This document shows positions 1 through 8,607 of a DNA stretch of 56,884 bases, piece by piece. Below the pieces are notes generated by a model that saw only the letters and a list, made by a program, of their open reading frames with translations, had not been told where the DNA came from and ran no database searches. Both the position numbers and the translations under genes were made by a program. Every line of letters begins with the position of its first letter. The stretch's first letter is position 1. The DNA comes from Synechococcus sp. MU1643 (lineage in GTDB: Bacteria; Cyanobacteriota; Cyanobacteriia; PCC-6307; Cyanobiaceae), in contig NZ_VTKY01000009.1 of NCBI RefSeq assembly GCF_020514095.1, forward strand, positions 1 to 56,884, in the 5' to 3' direction.

Positions 1-60
1 AACCTTTTGAACCTGAGACACGGGATGCCTGTGAAGGTGCAACCCGCCAAGGGGAACTGA
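1..60 (+). CDS. RND efflux periplasmic adaptor (MFP), C-terminal end only
   Basis: Twenty codons in frame 1 read into a TGA at 58-60. The peptide contains LRHGMPVKVQPAKGN, which fits the C-terminal 'G-M-x-V-x-V' strand of membrane fusion proteins of the HlyD/AcrA type. Ten bases later the start of an RND permease follows, which is the usual adaptor-permease order. The rest of the gene lies outside the window. An identical copy sits on the other strand at the right end. Confidence 0.6.
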   Translation, partial: NLLNLRHGMPVKVQPAKGN

Positions 61-127
61 GGTTGATCGATGTCTGCTTCCAATAACTTCATCACCAAAC
101 CGGTTCTCAGCACGGTTTGCAGTCTTT
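1..127. repeat. Left arm of a perfect 127-bp terminal inverted repeat
   Basis: Bases 1-127 are the exact reverse complement of the last 127 bases of the window, and base 128 is the first mismatch. The repeat carries the last 20 codons of an RND adaptor gene and the first 19 codons of the RND permease gene. A shared end of exactly 127 bases is what a de Bruijn assembler run at k=127 leaves at contig ends, so the true repeat probably continues beyond the window. Confidence 0.95.
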
Positions 128-153
128 CGATAAAGGTCGTCGTCGCTGGGTGA
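70..153 (+). pseudogene. Truncated N-terminus of the RND permease gene
   Basis: The ATG at 70 starts the same peptide (MSASNNFITKPVLSTVCSL) as the intact RND permease that begins at 56815 on the other strand. The match stops at base 127, eight codons before a stop at 151-153. Only 27 residues remain, less than one membrane segment's worth of the roughly 1140-residue protein. It is either a recombination scar of a duplicated adaptor-permease locus or the result of contig breakage at a repeat. Confidence 0.7.
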
Positions 154-171
154 ATAACCACAGCAATCAAA

Positions 172-193
172 AAGCCACCCAGAGGGGTGGCTT
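172..193 (-). terminator. Rho-independent terminator of pgm
   Basis: A perfect 9-bp stem (AAGCCACCC / GGGTGGCTT) closes a 4-base loop and, read on the minus strand, runs into a T-rich stretch. It lies about 28 bases past the pgm stop codon. Confidence 0.8.
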
Positions 194-220
194 GTGCATC
201 TAAGTCGTAATGCTCCAGGT

Positions 221-1882
221 TCAGGTGATCACGGTGGGTTGATCCATGCCCGTGCGTTGTTTGATCTCCGCCAGGTCATTGATAGCGCTGATCATCTCGG
301 CCAGGGCGACTTGGGGATCCTGGTTGAGGTCGCCGCTGCTGGGCACATAGCTCTCCAGGTAGACGCGAATCGTCGCTCCCTTTGTGCCAGTGCCGGAGAG
401 GCGAACCACAACGCGGCTGCCGTCGTCCAACAGGATGCGCAGACCCTGGCCTGACGTCACGGAACCATCGACGGGGTCGGTGTAGCTGAAGTTGTCTGCG
501 GTGCTGATCTTGCGTCCAGCAAAGGCTCTGCCCACCAGGCTCGGCAACATGGCCTCCAGGCGGTCGTAGAGCCCATGGGCAGCGTCGCTGGCGACGGCCT
601 CGTAGTCGTGACGCGAGTAGTAGTGGCGTCCGAAGAGCTTCCAGTGCTCTTCCATGATCTCGGCAACGCTGCAGCGGCGCACTGCCAGGATCTGTAGCCA
701 GAAAAGCACGGCCCAGAGCCCGTCTTTTTCGCGCACATGGTTGCTGCCGGTGCCGAAGCTTTCTTCCCCGCAGAGGGTGATCTTGCCGGCGTCCAGAAGG
801 TTGCCGAAGAACTTCCAGCCTGTAGGGGTTTCGAAGCAGTCAATCCTCAGCTCCCTGGCCACCACATCAACCGCAGCGCTGGTGGGCATCGAACGGGCCA
901 CCCCTGCCAGGCCTTCGGCGTAGGCCGGAGCCACCGTGGCGTTTGCGGTGAGAACGGCGAGGCTGTCGCTGGGATTCACAAAGCAACGCTGGCCCAGGAT
1001 CATGTTGCGATCGCCATCGCCGTCGCAGGCAGCGCCGAAGCGGTACTCATCTCCCTCGAGCAGCAGTTCAGCCAGGTCGTGGGCGTAGGTGAGGTTGGGG
1101 TCGGGGTGACCGTTGCCGAAGTCTTCCAGGGGTGTGCCGTTGCGCACGCTTCCCGCCGGTGCATCTAGCAGCCCCTCGAACAAGCGAGTGGCGTAGGGCC
1201 CGGTGACGGCATGCATGGCGTCGAAGGCCAGGGGGAAATCGCTCCGAATCAGCTCGCGGATCTGATCGAAGTTGAACAGCTGCTGCATCAAGGCAACGAA
1301 ATCATCGACGCCATTGATCACCTCCACTTGCATCGCGCCGATGCTGTAGAGACCAGGAGCATCCAGTGGGATTTCTGGAGTCTCAACAATCGTGTACTGC
1401 TCCAGGGTTTTGGTGCACTCGAAGACCGCATCGGTGAAGGAGGCGGGGGTGGGGCCACCGTTGGCACCGTTGACCTTGACACCGAAGTCACCGTTCTCAC
1501 CACCCGGGTTGTGACTGGCGGAAAGGATGATGCCGCCGATGGCCTGACGCTGCCGGATCAGGTTGGAGGCGGCAGGGGTGGAGAGGATGCCTCCGGTGGT
1601 GACGATCACCTTGCTCAGGCCGTGGGCGGCTCCCATCCGAAGGATCACATCGATGGCACGGCGGTTGCCGTAACGGCCGTCGCCCCCCAGTACCAAGGTG
1701 CCGCCCTGCACGCCCGGTAGCGTGCGAAGCGACGCCTCGATGAAGCTCTCCAGGTAATGGGGCTCCTCGAACTGGCGACTGCTCTTGCGTAGGCCGGAGG
1801 TCCCTGGCTTCTGATCAGTGAAAGGGGTGGCCAGTGGCACTTGGCGTTGGGTCGGTTCCGCAGGGGCCGAGGTGGTCATCAC
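221..1882 (-). CDS. pgm: Phosphoglucomutase, alpha-D-glucose specific
   Basis: This enzyme interconverts glucose-1-phosphate and glucose-6-phosphate in the cytosol and so connects glycogen and nucleotide-sugar metabolism to glycolysis. The 553-residue product has the full-length architecture of the family. The phosphoserine loop SASHNPGG lies at 121-128 with catalytic Ser123, the metal-binding loop DGDGDR at 287-292, the sugar-binding CGEESFG segment near 370, and the C-terminal phosphate-binding RLSGTGTKGATIR. Translation could start at the first or second Met. It is followed by a clear terminator and stands alone. Confidence 0.95.
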   Translation of the reverse strand: MMTTSAPAEPTQRQVPLATPFTDQKPGTSGLRKSSRQFEEPHYLESFIEASLRTLPGVQGGTLVLGGDGRYGNRRAIDVILRMGAAHGLSKVIVTTGGILSTPAASNLIRQRQAIGGIILSASHNPGGENGDFGVKVNGANGGPTPASFTDAVFECTKTLEQYTIVETPEIPLDAPGLYSIGAMQVEVINGVDDFVALMQQLFNFDQIRELIRSDFPLAFDAMHAVTGPYATRLFEGLLDAPAGSVRNGTPLEDFGNGHPDPNLTYAHDLAELLLEGDEYRFGAACDGDGDRNMILGQRCFVNPSDSLAVLTANATVAPAYAEGLAGVARSMPTSAAVDVVARELRIDCFETPTGWKFFGNLLDAGKITLCGEESFGTGSNHVREKDGLWAVLFWLQILAVRRCSVAEIMEEHWKLFGRHYYSRHDYEAVASDAAHGLYDRLEAMLPSLVGRAFAGRKISTADNFSYTDPVDGSVTSGQGLRILLDDGSRVVVRLSGTGTKGATIRVYLESYVPSSGDLNQDPQVALAEMISAINDLAEIKQRTGMDQPTVIT

Positions 1883-2003
1883 GACGGATGGGGGCTATAT
1901 GCGGAACCTAAACATGGAAATCCATTTGCAAGGCGTCGGTCGCGACCAGTTGATGTCGCTACCCCCTTGGCCGCAACAACACAGAGGACTATGCAACGCA
2001 GAA

Positions 2004-2036
2004 CGGCAAGCGAGCCCCTTGCTTGCCGGTTGCTTT
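2004..2036 (+). other. Terminator-like hairpin without an upstream plus-strand gene
   Basis: An 8-bp stem (CGGCAAGC / GCTTGCCG, 2004-2011 and 2021-2028) is followed by GTTGCTTTTT on the plus strand. No plus-strand gene lies upstream; pgm is transcribed away on the minus strand. It could end a small RNA made from the pgm upstream region or be a chance hairpin. Confidence 0.4.
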
Positions 2037-2081
2037 TTGGGAGGCATTGACTGCCGTCAATTTGTGACTACTAAGCTTGGC

Positions 2082-2465
2082 TCAAGCCTGACGCGATTTG
2101 AGTTTCTCCTTTTTGGTCACCGGCTCTGCGCAGAAACTTGGGATACGCCGGGCCGTGTTTGTAATGGTGTCTTTGCGTCTGAAGTCGTTGTTGTTGGAGA
2201 CCTTGGCTTCGTCCATCAACATCCACAACACGTCTTTGCAGCGTTCGGGCAACCTGGAGTGATCCATCAAAGGATCGGCGAGCTGCCGGACTCGCCTGCA
2301 GGCCTCAATTGAGTTGTCTCGGGAACATGCGTAGGCGGCCTGTTCGATGCCTCGCAGTTGCTCTTTGCTGGGCCAAGCCACATAGGGGTCAGCAGCCACA
2401 GACGGGGCAGTCATGGATAACACCGTGAAGATGCGAATCAGGACAGGGAAGTTCATAACGCTCAT
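2082..2465 (-). CDS. Small secreted protein of unknown function
   Basis: The 127-residue product starts with a short polar N-terminus, a hydrophobic stretch and a likely signal-peptidase site near 'APSVAADP' (about residue 25). The mature part has cysteines near residues 47, 56, 76 and 112, compatible with disulfides in the periplasm. It is flanked by its own intergenic spaces and I do not recognise the family. Base composition resembles the neighbouring core genes. Confidence 0.6.
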   Translation of the reverse strand: MSVMNFPVLIRIFTVLSMTAPSVAADPYVAWPSKEQLRGIEQAAYACSRDNSIEACRRVRQLADPLMDHSRLPERCKDVLWMLMDEAKVSNNNDFRRKDTITNTARRIPSFCAEPVTKKEKLKSRQA

Positions 2466-2631
2466 TATCTTTCGTTTGACCTGGTTTTTCAGTTACTCGT
2501 TACTCCGACCTTCACGGATTTTTTGACAACCGAGTTTTCATTGGATATTTGGTGCGGTCCCCAGTTCAGTGCTGTCCCTGAGCCGCTCCATGTCTAGATC
2601 AAGAACTTGGCTTATCGGAGTTCACCAATCT

Positions 2632-2838
2632 TCAGTGGGGCATCTCCGATGTCTTCAGCATCGCAACAAACCAGAGTCCACTCAACACGAGGGCGACTCC
2701 CACACCGGCTCCGATGCTTACCCGTGCCATCACTAAAGGCACCACTAATGGAAATACCATCGCCCCCGCGAGGGGGGTGATGGCTACGAACCAGCGCAAG
2801 GACGCTGGAGCCTTGGAATCGGAAGGGTTCAGAACCAC
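2632..2838 (-). CDS. Small two-helix membrane protein
   Basis: A 68-residue product with two hydrophobic segments (roughly residues 14-38 and 43-61) and almost no soluble part. The GTG start overlaps the last codons of the DUF4912 gene by 10 bases, so it is probably translated from the same message. The start is not certain because no better codon is in frame. The function is unknown. Confidence 0.5.
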   Translation of the reverse strand: MVLNPSDSKAPASLRWFVAITPLAGAMVFPLVVPLVMARVSIGAGVGVALVLSGLWFVAMLKTSEMPH

Positions 2839-3917
2839 TCGGCGCGAGCTTCGCTGGCGGGGTTGCTGTTGTCTTCCGGGGTCTCACGTTTGAAGTTGAG
2901 CGTGATGTTGCGCTTCTGTTCTCTATCCGAGGCGGTCGCCTCAATGGGGTACATCTGCTCGCCATCCCGGAAGGGCACCTGGATTCGGAATGTTCCGTCG
3001 GTGGAGAGAGGCACTTCTTCGCCGCCGATGGTTAGGCGAGCGGAGGGGTCGGTGGCGCCGTAGACGATCAGTTCGGCGTCAGCCACCAGCCAGAAGGAGC
3101 GTTGGCGAGGAGCCACACCACCAAGACCAGATTCATTGCGGCCGCTTGCCCAGAGACCAGCACCCGAGTCGTTCAAGCCGCTGCTGTCGCCCGAGACGTC
3201 AAAGCCTTCCTGGAATTCTTCAGAGCCAACCCGACGGCGGCTGAAGTGAACTGTGGCGGTTTGGTACAGCCGTTCATGCAAACCGCTGTTGCTCGACTCG
3301 ATCGGCGTAACGGGAGCTGGAGCGGATTCGGCCGGGGCCGCATCGAGGCTGAAGGGCACAAACTGATCAAGGATCTGCTCACTGGGGTGCAGAGCGGGCA
3401 CTCTGGCTACAGAGGAGAAGGCCAGGGACATCCAAGTTGCGCCGATGCGATAGCCCAGTTCTACCCGGTAATCCCGGTCGCAGAGCGGCACAGGCAGGTA
3501 CCACTCGGTGCTGTGGCTATCGACGGGCACTTCCTGCAAAGTGTGCGGGTGGGCACTGCCGTCCTGCATGCCGGTCACGTCCGCCAGGCGCAGGCAAAGT
3601 CGGCTGGCGCCATCTTTTTGGGCCACCTTTCGATCTGCGTCCGAGATCTCCCAGAACACATAGGCCCACTGGGGATCACGGGGCAGGAACACCACGCGGG
3701 TGTCGCTGCTGCCCATGGCCGGAGCGTTGAGTTCCGCTTCGATGGCCTTCAGGTCTCCACCACGCTTCTGCTGACGTTGGGCAACCTCGTCGACCAGGGT
3801 CTCCTTGCTCTTGCGGCTGTAGAGCGGCACCCCTAAGTCGCTAGCGATCTGACGCAGTTGGCGAAGGGTGAGACGTGCCAGTGATGACAGGGTTGGGGAC
3901 ACGTCCAAAAACTCCAT
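2829..3917 (-). CDS. DUF4912-domain protein with an N-terminal SAP/Rho-N-like motif
   Basis: The 362-residue protein opens with a helical Rho-N/SAP-type segment ('LTLRQLRQIASDLGVPLYS', about residues 16-34) that often binds nucleic acid. A DUF4912 region follows, with 'FLPRDPQWAYVFWEIS' near 77-92 and 'STEWYLPVPLCDRDYRVELGY' near 136-156. The C-terminus holds a beta-rich Ig-like segment ('ARLTIGGEEVPLSTDGTF') of the kind seen in many DUF4912 proteins. The family is common in cyanobacteria and has no established function. The downstream membrane-protein gene overlaps its stop codon. Confidence 0.75.
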   Translation of the reverse strand: MEFLDVSPTLSSLARLTLRQLRQIASDLGVPLYSRKSKETLVDEVAQRQQKRGGDLKAIEAELNAPAMGSSDTRVVFLPRDPQWAYVFWEISDADRKVAQKDGASRLCLRLADVTGMQDGSAHPHTLQEVPVDSHSTEWYLPVPLCDRDYRVELGYRIGATWMSLAFSSVARVPALHPSEQILDQFVPFSLDAAPAESAPAPVTPIESSNSGLHERLYQTATVHFSRRRVGSEEFQEGFDVSGDSSGLNDSGAGLWASGRNESGLGGVAPRQRSFWLVADAELIVYGATDPSARLTIGGEEVPLSTDGTFRIQVPFRDGEQMYPIEATASDREQKRNITLNFKRETPEDNSNPASEARAEWF

Positions 3918-4035
3918 GTTTAGTTTGGGATCATTGTGATCCGAAAAATTCCTTTTCGAAGCGTGAAGGGGCCAAGGGTCAGTGGATGCTGACCACTGGA
4001 TGAACGTCGATCCCGGGGATCACAGTCAGGTACAC

Positions 4036-4062
4036 AAAAAAAGCGGAGCCGAAGCCCCGCTT
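4036..4062 (-). terminator. Terminator of cpcG
   Basis: Read on the minus strand, a 9-bp stem AAGCGGGGC / GCTCCGCTT (one G-T pair) closes a TTCG tetraloop and leads into a run of T. It starts about 25 bases after the cpcG stop. Confidence 0.9.
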
Positions 4063-4086
4063 TTGTGAACAAGATTGGTGCTGGGA

Positions 4087-4857
4087 TCAGTAGCCGATGG
4101 TCCGGTAAGGCACCTTGGTCAAATAGTCCATATCGGCACTTGTGCTCGGGCCGACTCGGCGGGGATTGCCGATTTCGCTCACCCATGCCACGTAGTCCTG
4201 CGGAGACCCACCCTTCTTGATCTTCGCGCGATCCGGCAGTCGCTTGGCAGGCCCACCAATGAAAACGAGTTGGGGGAAGCCAAGAATGTTCCGGTAGTAC
4301 TCGTCGTAGCGGGGGGTGGTGATGTTGAAGGGAGTGTCACCGAGCTCGCGGCCGGGAAGCACGCGGTTGCGTTGGTAAGGAACCGTGTCGTAGCCGAAGG
4401 CGTCGAGGTACTCGGCGCTGTCGAGCAAGACGTCGACAAGACCTTCCAAGCCCTTGGTCGCAATCACGATGGACCAGGAGAGCTCTTCTCCCTTGCCATT
4501 CACTTTGCGGCCCAGGATCCGCTCGCAAAGGTGGCGGACAACTTTGTAGTTGCTGTTGAAGCCGTAGAAGGTGCGCTTGAAAGTGTCCGAGAGCAGCAGG
4601 CCGCGAATGAAGTCGCGAACGGTGATCTGGCCATCCTTCAGCTGGGACTCAAGGTTGACGTCCCGATCCGTTTTGAAGGCGTGGAAGAAGATCTGCCGAT
4701 AACCGGCTTCCACGACGGTGTCGAAGTTGTCCCGATCGTCTGCAATCTCCAGGGAATAAGCCCGTGATCCCTCCTCGGAGCCGACACGAAGGTTCGGAAC
4801 ACCTGACCTCAGAGAGTTCTGAGTGATTGGTGCGTACTCCAGAAGAGGAATGGCCAC
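4087..4857 (-). CDS. cpcG: Phycobilisome rod-core linker polypeptide CpcG
   Basis: This linker attaches the peripheral phycocyanin rods to the allophycocyanin core of the phycobilisome at the thylakoid surface. The protein begins 'AIPLLEYAPITQNSLR' as CpcG proteins do and carries the PBS linker domain across about residues 15-180 (for example 'GYRQIFFHAFKTDRDVNLES', 'VRDFIRGLLLSDTFKRTFY' and 'ERILGR'). A short basic C-terminal tail reaches the core. I chose the GTG at 4857; a GTG at 4875 would add six residues that are not typical. The gene has its own terminator and stands next to a bilin-lyase gene on the same strand. Confidence 0.93.
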   Translation of the reverse strand: MAIPLLEYAPITQNSLRSGVPNLRVGSEEGSRAYSLEIADDRDNFDTVVEAGYRQIFFHAFKTDRDVNLESQLKDGQITVRDFIRGLLLSDTFKRTFYGFNSNYKVVRHLCERILGRKVNGKGEELSWSIVIATKGLEGLVDVLLDSAEYLDAFGYDTVPYQRNRVLPGRELGDTPFNITTPRYDEYYRNILGFPQLVFIGGPAKRLPDRAKIKKGGSPQDYVAWVSEIGNPRRVGPSTSADMDYLTKVPYRTIGY

Positions 4858-4965
4858 GCGAGCTACAGCATCCACTGACGGCGATCGTAGAAGTGCTGGG
4901 TCTTGCCCCCTTCAGCTGCTCTTGCAGCGATTACATGCCGTAATACTTGCTCTGAGTGTTTCTAC

Positions 4966-5559
4966 TTACCAGCCGAAGGGGGCGAGAGCGGCTCTGTTCG
5001 AAGCAATCGCTGGGCTGGTCTGATCTACATCGTCCAGCTGCCGGGTCTCGATGCAGAAGGAGGCGTTGTTGGAGAGCCCTTGCACTGTGCTGGTGCGCAG
5101 TCGCACGTTCTCGCTGGCGAACCAGAAGCGCTCGAGCGAACTCATCATTTCGTAGTCCGTCGTGAGGATCAGGCCGTTTTCGTCGTCCATTCGGAACTGG
5201 CCCGCCACCGGTGCTTTTTCGGCGTAGCCGCGATCCCGAAGCAACAGGCCACGTCGCCCCGTTTCGTCTTCGGGGATCAGTCCGAACATGGTCTGGTCTT
5301 CATGGGATTCGCCAGCGCGATCCCAGGCCATCGATCCGCTCCAGCGCACCCAGCAGCCGCCAACGATCTTCTCGACGCTGGCGTTGTTGCGTTCGGCGAT
5401 CTCTGCGAGCCGCTCGTCCCCCTTCAGCAGTTCCTCCACCACGATGAACGAGGCCCCGGCTTCGGCGCGGCGATGCAGCAGGTGGTGTTGGCTGCGCTGT
5501 GAGGTCCAGCGGCCACAGCTCAGGCGAAAGAAGCTGAGGGCGTCCGAGATCTCAAGCAT
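4966..5559 (-). CDS. CpcS/CpeS-type phycobiliprotein lyase
   Basis: Lyases of this lipocalin-like family attach phycocyanobilin or phycoerythrobilin to conserved cysteines of phycobiliproteins. The 197-residue product shows the family signature in order: 'FFRLSCGRWTSQRSQHHLL' (about 10-28), 'VGGCWVRWSGSMAWDR' (about 67-82) and 'YEMMSSLERFWFASENVRLR' (about 136-155). It lies about 100 bases upstream of cpcG in the same direction, which suits a shared role in phycobilisome assembly. I cannot tell CpcS from CpeS or CpcU by sequence alone, so I leave the symbol empty. Confidence 0.85.
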   Translation of the reverse strand: MLEISDALSFFRLSCGRWTSQRSQHHLLHRRAEAGASFIVVEELLKGDERLAEIAERNNASVEKIVGGCWVRWSGSMAWDRAGESHEDQTMFGLIPEDETGRRGLLLRDRGYAEKAPVAGQFRMDDENGLILTTDYEMMSSLERFWFASENVRLRTSTVQGLSNNASFCIETRQLDDVDQTSPAIASNRAALAPFGW

Positions 5560-5621
5560 CGCCGGCGTTGAGGAACTGGGTTGATGATGGCAGTCCGACC
5601 GCGTCAGCCACGACAGCCATG

Positions 5622-5960
5622 TCAGCCACTGCAGCGGGCTTCGGAGGCGCTGATCAGATCGTCGAGGGTCAGATCCAGGGGAGGCTTGCCCAGCTCAAGC
5701 GCAAGTTGATCCAGTTGCTTGGCGGCAGCATTGAACTGCAGCAGCAGGGTATCGAGGAAAGTCGGATCTTCAGCGACAACGGGTTGCTGCTGGCACCAAA
5801 GGCGTCGTTGGCTTTCGTCGGGGATCGCGCCAGTCCTCTCTGGAGGAGCCATGGTCTGAAAGCTGTCCAGGCAGTGGCTCAACACCCGCAGGTGATGGCG
5901 ATCCAGCTGGGGCAGCAGGGTGGCGTCGATGCGTTCAATCGTGGCCCTGTCGATGGCCAT
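5622..5960 (-). CDS. Conserved hypothetical protein coupled to sufR
   Basis: A 112-residue soluble protein starting 'MAIDRATIERIDATLLPQLD', helical and without cysteines before its C-terminal tail. Its ATG shares one base with the sufR stop (TGATG), so it is probably translated by re-initiation after sufR. A longer frame reaching back to 6083 would run inside sufR and is not needed. I do not recognise the family. Its position suggests co-expression with the Fe-S regulator. Confidence 0.65.
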   Translation of the reverse strand: MAIDRATIERIDATLLPQLDRHHLRVLSHCLDSFQTMAPPERTGAIPDESQRRLWCQQQPVVAEDPTFLDTLLLQFNAAAKQLDQLALELGKPPLDLTLDDLISASEARCSG

Positions 5961-6604
5961 CAGCCCTGCGCTAAAGGGGTGATGCGGAAGCCGCAGGCGT
6001 GGCCGCCCTCGAGTCGCCAATGAACGCGTTCCACCCGGCAATCCGGCACGGTGCGTCGGATCAGCAGCAATTCCTGGTCGCACACCGCGGGGAATTCTTC
6101 GGCAATGCGCTGCACAGAACAGTGGGCTTCCTCGAGCCTCCAGCTGATGCCGTCGTCATCCCGGCTGCAAACGGTGACGTAGCCCTCGTCGCGCCGCAAC
6201 AGTGCCAGGTGTTCGAGTCGAGTCTCCAGGGAGGCTTCGCCGAGGCTTTGTCGGTACTGACTGGCCTTCGACTCCGCCTGCTGGTCCAGCAGCTGGCGCA
6301 GGGTCGCTTCGGGGAGATGGCTGCGCATCGAATCCAGCAGGTCGAGGGCGAAGCGGCCGCTGCCATCAGGGAACTGGGCCCGTCCCTCGTCGGTGAGGCA
6401 CCAGCGGTTGCTGGGGCGCCCAGGACCGTTGGCATTGCTGCTGGCGCAGACCAGGCCGCTTTCGGCGAGGGAGCGCAGGTGACGTCGCATGGCCTGAACG
6501 GAAATGCCCACAGCGCAGGCCAGGGCGCCAGCGTCCTCCTCTCCGCGCTCCAGCAGCAGGGAGAGCACGGCGTCGCGGGTGCTGTCGGGGGCCGAGGCGC
6601 TCAT
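5960..6604 (-). CDS. sufR: Fe-S cluster-dependent repressor of the suf genes, SufR
   Basis: SufR is a DeoR-type repressor that senses its own Fe-S cluster and controls the sufBCDS operon in cyanobacteria. The N-terminal winged helix-turn-helix is visible ('GALACAVGISVQAMRRHLRSL'), followed by the wing 'GPGRPSNRW'. Near the C-terminus four cysteines are spaced 12, 13 and 14 residues apart, the cluster-binding pattern of the SufR family. I take the ATG at 6604; a GTG at 6625 would add seven residues. The gene is divergent from ftrC-sufBCDS, as expected for the regulator of that operon. Confidence 0.93.
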   Translation of the reverse strand: MSASAPDSTRDAVLSLLLERGEEDAGALACAVGISVQAMRRHLRSLAESGLVCASSNANGPGRPSNRWCLTDEGRAQFPDGSGRFALDLLDSMRSHLPEATLRQLLDQQAESKASQYRQSLGEASLETRLEHLALLRRDEGYVTVCSRDDDGISWRLEEAHCSVQRIAEEFPAVCDQELLLIRRTVPDCRVERVHWRLEGGHACGFRITPLAQG

Positions 6605-6721
6605 GACGAGGCGAAACCTCCCCACACGATGCCATCGAATTGCCTCGTCATGTCGGCCGAGTTGAGGGTCACAATGGGGAGCCCGCTGACCGGAGACCTG
6701 TTGGCCTAGGCTTCCAGTAAG

Positions 6722-6737
6722 GAAACCGCGGGGTTTC
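6722..6737. promoter_or_regulatory. Inverted repeat in the sufR-ftrC intergenic region
   Basis: GAAACC-GCGG-GGTTTC is a perfect 16-base hairpin or palindrome 26 bases before the ftrC start. It could be an operator half-site pair or a 5'-UTR hairpin. I did not find the CAAC-N6-GTTG site described for SufR, so I do not call it a SufR operator. Confidence 0.35.
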
Positions 6738-6762
6738 GTAATTCGCCACTCCCTCCACTTCC

Positions 6763-7119
6763 ATGTCCGACGCCCCTCAAGAGCCGACAGCAGAAAGCCT
6801 GGAGGTTATCCGCAAGTTCGCTGAAACCTACGCGCAGCGCACCGGAACCTATTTTTGTGCGGACCCCAGCGTCACCGCTGTTGTTCTGAAAGGTCTGGCG
6901 CGTCACAAGGACGATCTGGGAGGAGCTCTTTGCCCCTGCCGCCACTACGAAGACAAGGAGGCCGAGGTTTCTCAAGCTTTCTGGAACTGCCCCTGTGTAC
7001 CTATGCGCGAGCGCAAGGAATGCCACTGCATGCTCTTCCTCACCGAGGACAACCCTTTCGCTTGCCCTGAGAAGACGCAGACCATCACCACAGAAACGAT
7101 CAACGCCACCGCCGGCTGA
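6763..7119 (+). CDS. ftrC: Ferredoxin-thioredoxin reductase, catalytic subunit
   Basis: The catalytic chain of ferredoxin-thioredoxin reductase passes photosynthetic electrons from ferredoxin through a [4Fe-4S] cluster and an adjacent disulfide to thioredoxin. The 118-residue product has exactly the six hallmark cysteines at 57, 59, 76, 78, 87 and 89 ([25 protein letters not shown]). It ends five bases before sufB and points the same way, so it probably belongs to the suf transcript. That places a cluster-dependent enzyme first in the cluster-assembly operon. Confidence 0.96.
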   Translation: MSDAPQEPTAESLEVIRKFAETYAQRTGTYFCADPSVTAVVLKGLARHKDDLGGALCPCRHYEDKEAEVSQAFWNCPCVPMRERKECHCMLFLTEDNPFACPEKTQTITTETINATAG

Positions 7120-7124
7120 GCCGA

Positions 7125-8564
7125 ATGACCAGCACCTCCACACGGGATCTCGTCAGCCAGCCGTACAAGTACGGCTTCGTCACCGAGATCGAGACCGACA
7201 AGATTGCCAAAGGTCTCAGTGAAGAGGTCGTTCGCCTGATCTCGGCCAAGAAGGAAGAGCCGGAATTTCTGCTGCAGTTCCGGCTCAAGGCTTTTCGCCA
7301 CTGGCTCACTCTCGAGGAGCCCGATTGGGCTGCCCTTGGTTATTCCGAGATCGATTATCAAGACATCGTTTATTACGCAGCTCCAAAGCAGCAGGAGAAG
7401 AAGGCCAGCCTCGATGATGTGGATCCCAAGCTGCTGGAAACCTTCGACAAGCTCGGCATTCCGCTGAGCGAGCAGAAGCGTCTCAGTAACGTTGCGGTGG
7501 ATGCTGTTTTCGACAGCGTTTCGATTGCCACCACCTACAAGGAGAAGTTGGCGGAACACGGGGTGGTGTTCTGCTCCTTCAGTGAGGCGGTCAAGGAGCA
7601 CCCCGAGCTGATCGAGCGCTACCTCGGAACGGTTGTCTCCAGCAACGACAACTACTTCGCCACTCTGAATTCAGCGGTGTTCAGCGACGGATCCTTCGTC
7701 TTCATCCCTAAGGGCGTGGAGTGCCCGATGGAGCTGTCCACTTATTTCCGGATCAATTCTGGTGACACTGGACAGTTCGAGCGCACCTTGATCGTGGCCG
7801 AAGAAGGTGCCTCGGTGAGTTACCTCGAGGGCTGCACGGCACCGATGTTCGACACCAACCAGCTGCATGCGGCGGTGGTGGAACTGGTGGCCCTCGACGA
7901 CGCTTCCATCAAATACTCCACGGTTCAGAACTGGTACGCCGGTGATGAAAACGGCGTCGGAGGGATTTACAACTTCGTGACCAAGCGAGGCCAGTGCCGC
8001 GGTGATCGCAGCCGCATCAGCTGGACCCAGGTGGAGACCGGTTCAGCCATCACCTGGAAATACCCCAGTTGCGTGTTGCAGGGTGCTGATTCGGTGGGTG
8101 AGTTCTATTCCGTGGCCCTCACTAACAACTGCCAGCAGGCCGACACCGGCACCAAGATGGTCCACGTCGGACCGCGCACCCGCTCCACAATTGTGAGCAA
8201 GGGCATCAGTGCCGGCCGCTCCAGCAACAGCTATCGCGGTCTCGTGCAAATGGGGCCCAATGCCAAGGGCGCTCGCAACTACAGCCAATGCGATTCGATG
8301 CTGATCGGTGATCAAGCCGCTGCGAACACATACCCCTACATCCGTTCGCAGCAGCCGCAGGCGGCCATCGAGCATGAGGCCAGCACCTGCCGCATCTCCG
8401 AAGACCAGCTCTTTTATTTGCAGAGCCGTGGCGTCGGGTTTGAAGAGGCCGTCTCGATGATGGTCAGCGGCTTCTGTCGCGATGTCTTCAACCAGCTGCC
8501 GATGGAGTTTGCTGCTGAGGCTGACAAATTGCTGGCCCTCAAGCTCGAGGGTTCCGTGGGCTGA
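7125..8564 (+). CDS. sufB: Fe-S assembly scaffold protein SufB
   Basis: SufB is the scaffold of the SufBC2D complex, on which Fe-S clusters are built. The 479-residue product has the typical N-terminal helical region, the SufBD beta-helix core with '[19 protein letters not shown]' near 190, and the conserved C-terminal '[21 protein letters not shown]' (about 424-444). It is full length and sits between ftrC and sufC on one transcript. Confidence 0.97.
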   Translation: MTSTSTRDLVSQPYKYGFVTEIETDKIAKGLSEEVVRLISAKKEEPEFLLQFRLKAFRHWLTLEEPDWAALGYSEIDYQDIVYYAAPKQQEKKASLDDVDPKLLETFDKLGIPLSEQKRLSNVAVDAVFDSVSIATTYKEKLAEHGVVFCSFSEAVKEHPELIERYLGTVVSSNDNYFATLNSAVFSDGSFVFIPKGVECPMELSTYFRINSGDTGQFERTLIVAEEGASVSYLEGCTAPMFDTNQLHAAVVELVALDDASIKYSTVQNWYAGDENGVGGIYNFVTKRGQCRGDRSRISWTQVETGSAITWKYPSCVLQGADSVGEFYSVALTNNCQQADTGTKMVHVGPRTRSTIVSKGISAGRSSNSYRGLVQMGPNAKGARNYSQCDSMLIGDQAAANTYPYIRSQQPQAAIEHEASTCRISEDQLFYLQSRGVGFEEAVSMMVSGFCRDVFNQLPMEFAAEADKLLALKLEGSVG

Positions 8565-8607
8565 TCCCCTCCCCCGCTTTGTCTCTGTTTTTTCAACGAC
8601 GCCTTCC

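Noticed and set aside
3102-3836. Long plus-strand open frame opposite the DUF4912 gene
   Set aside because: It lies entirely antisense to a gene with clear domains, has no ribosome-binding site and no family features. GC-rich coding DNA often gives such frames.
6605-6762. SufR operator of the CAAC-N6-GTTG type
   Set aside because: I searched the interval on both strands and did not find it. Only an unrelated hairpin was recorded.
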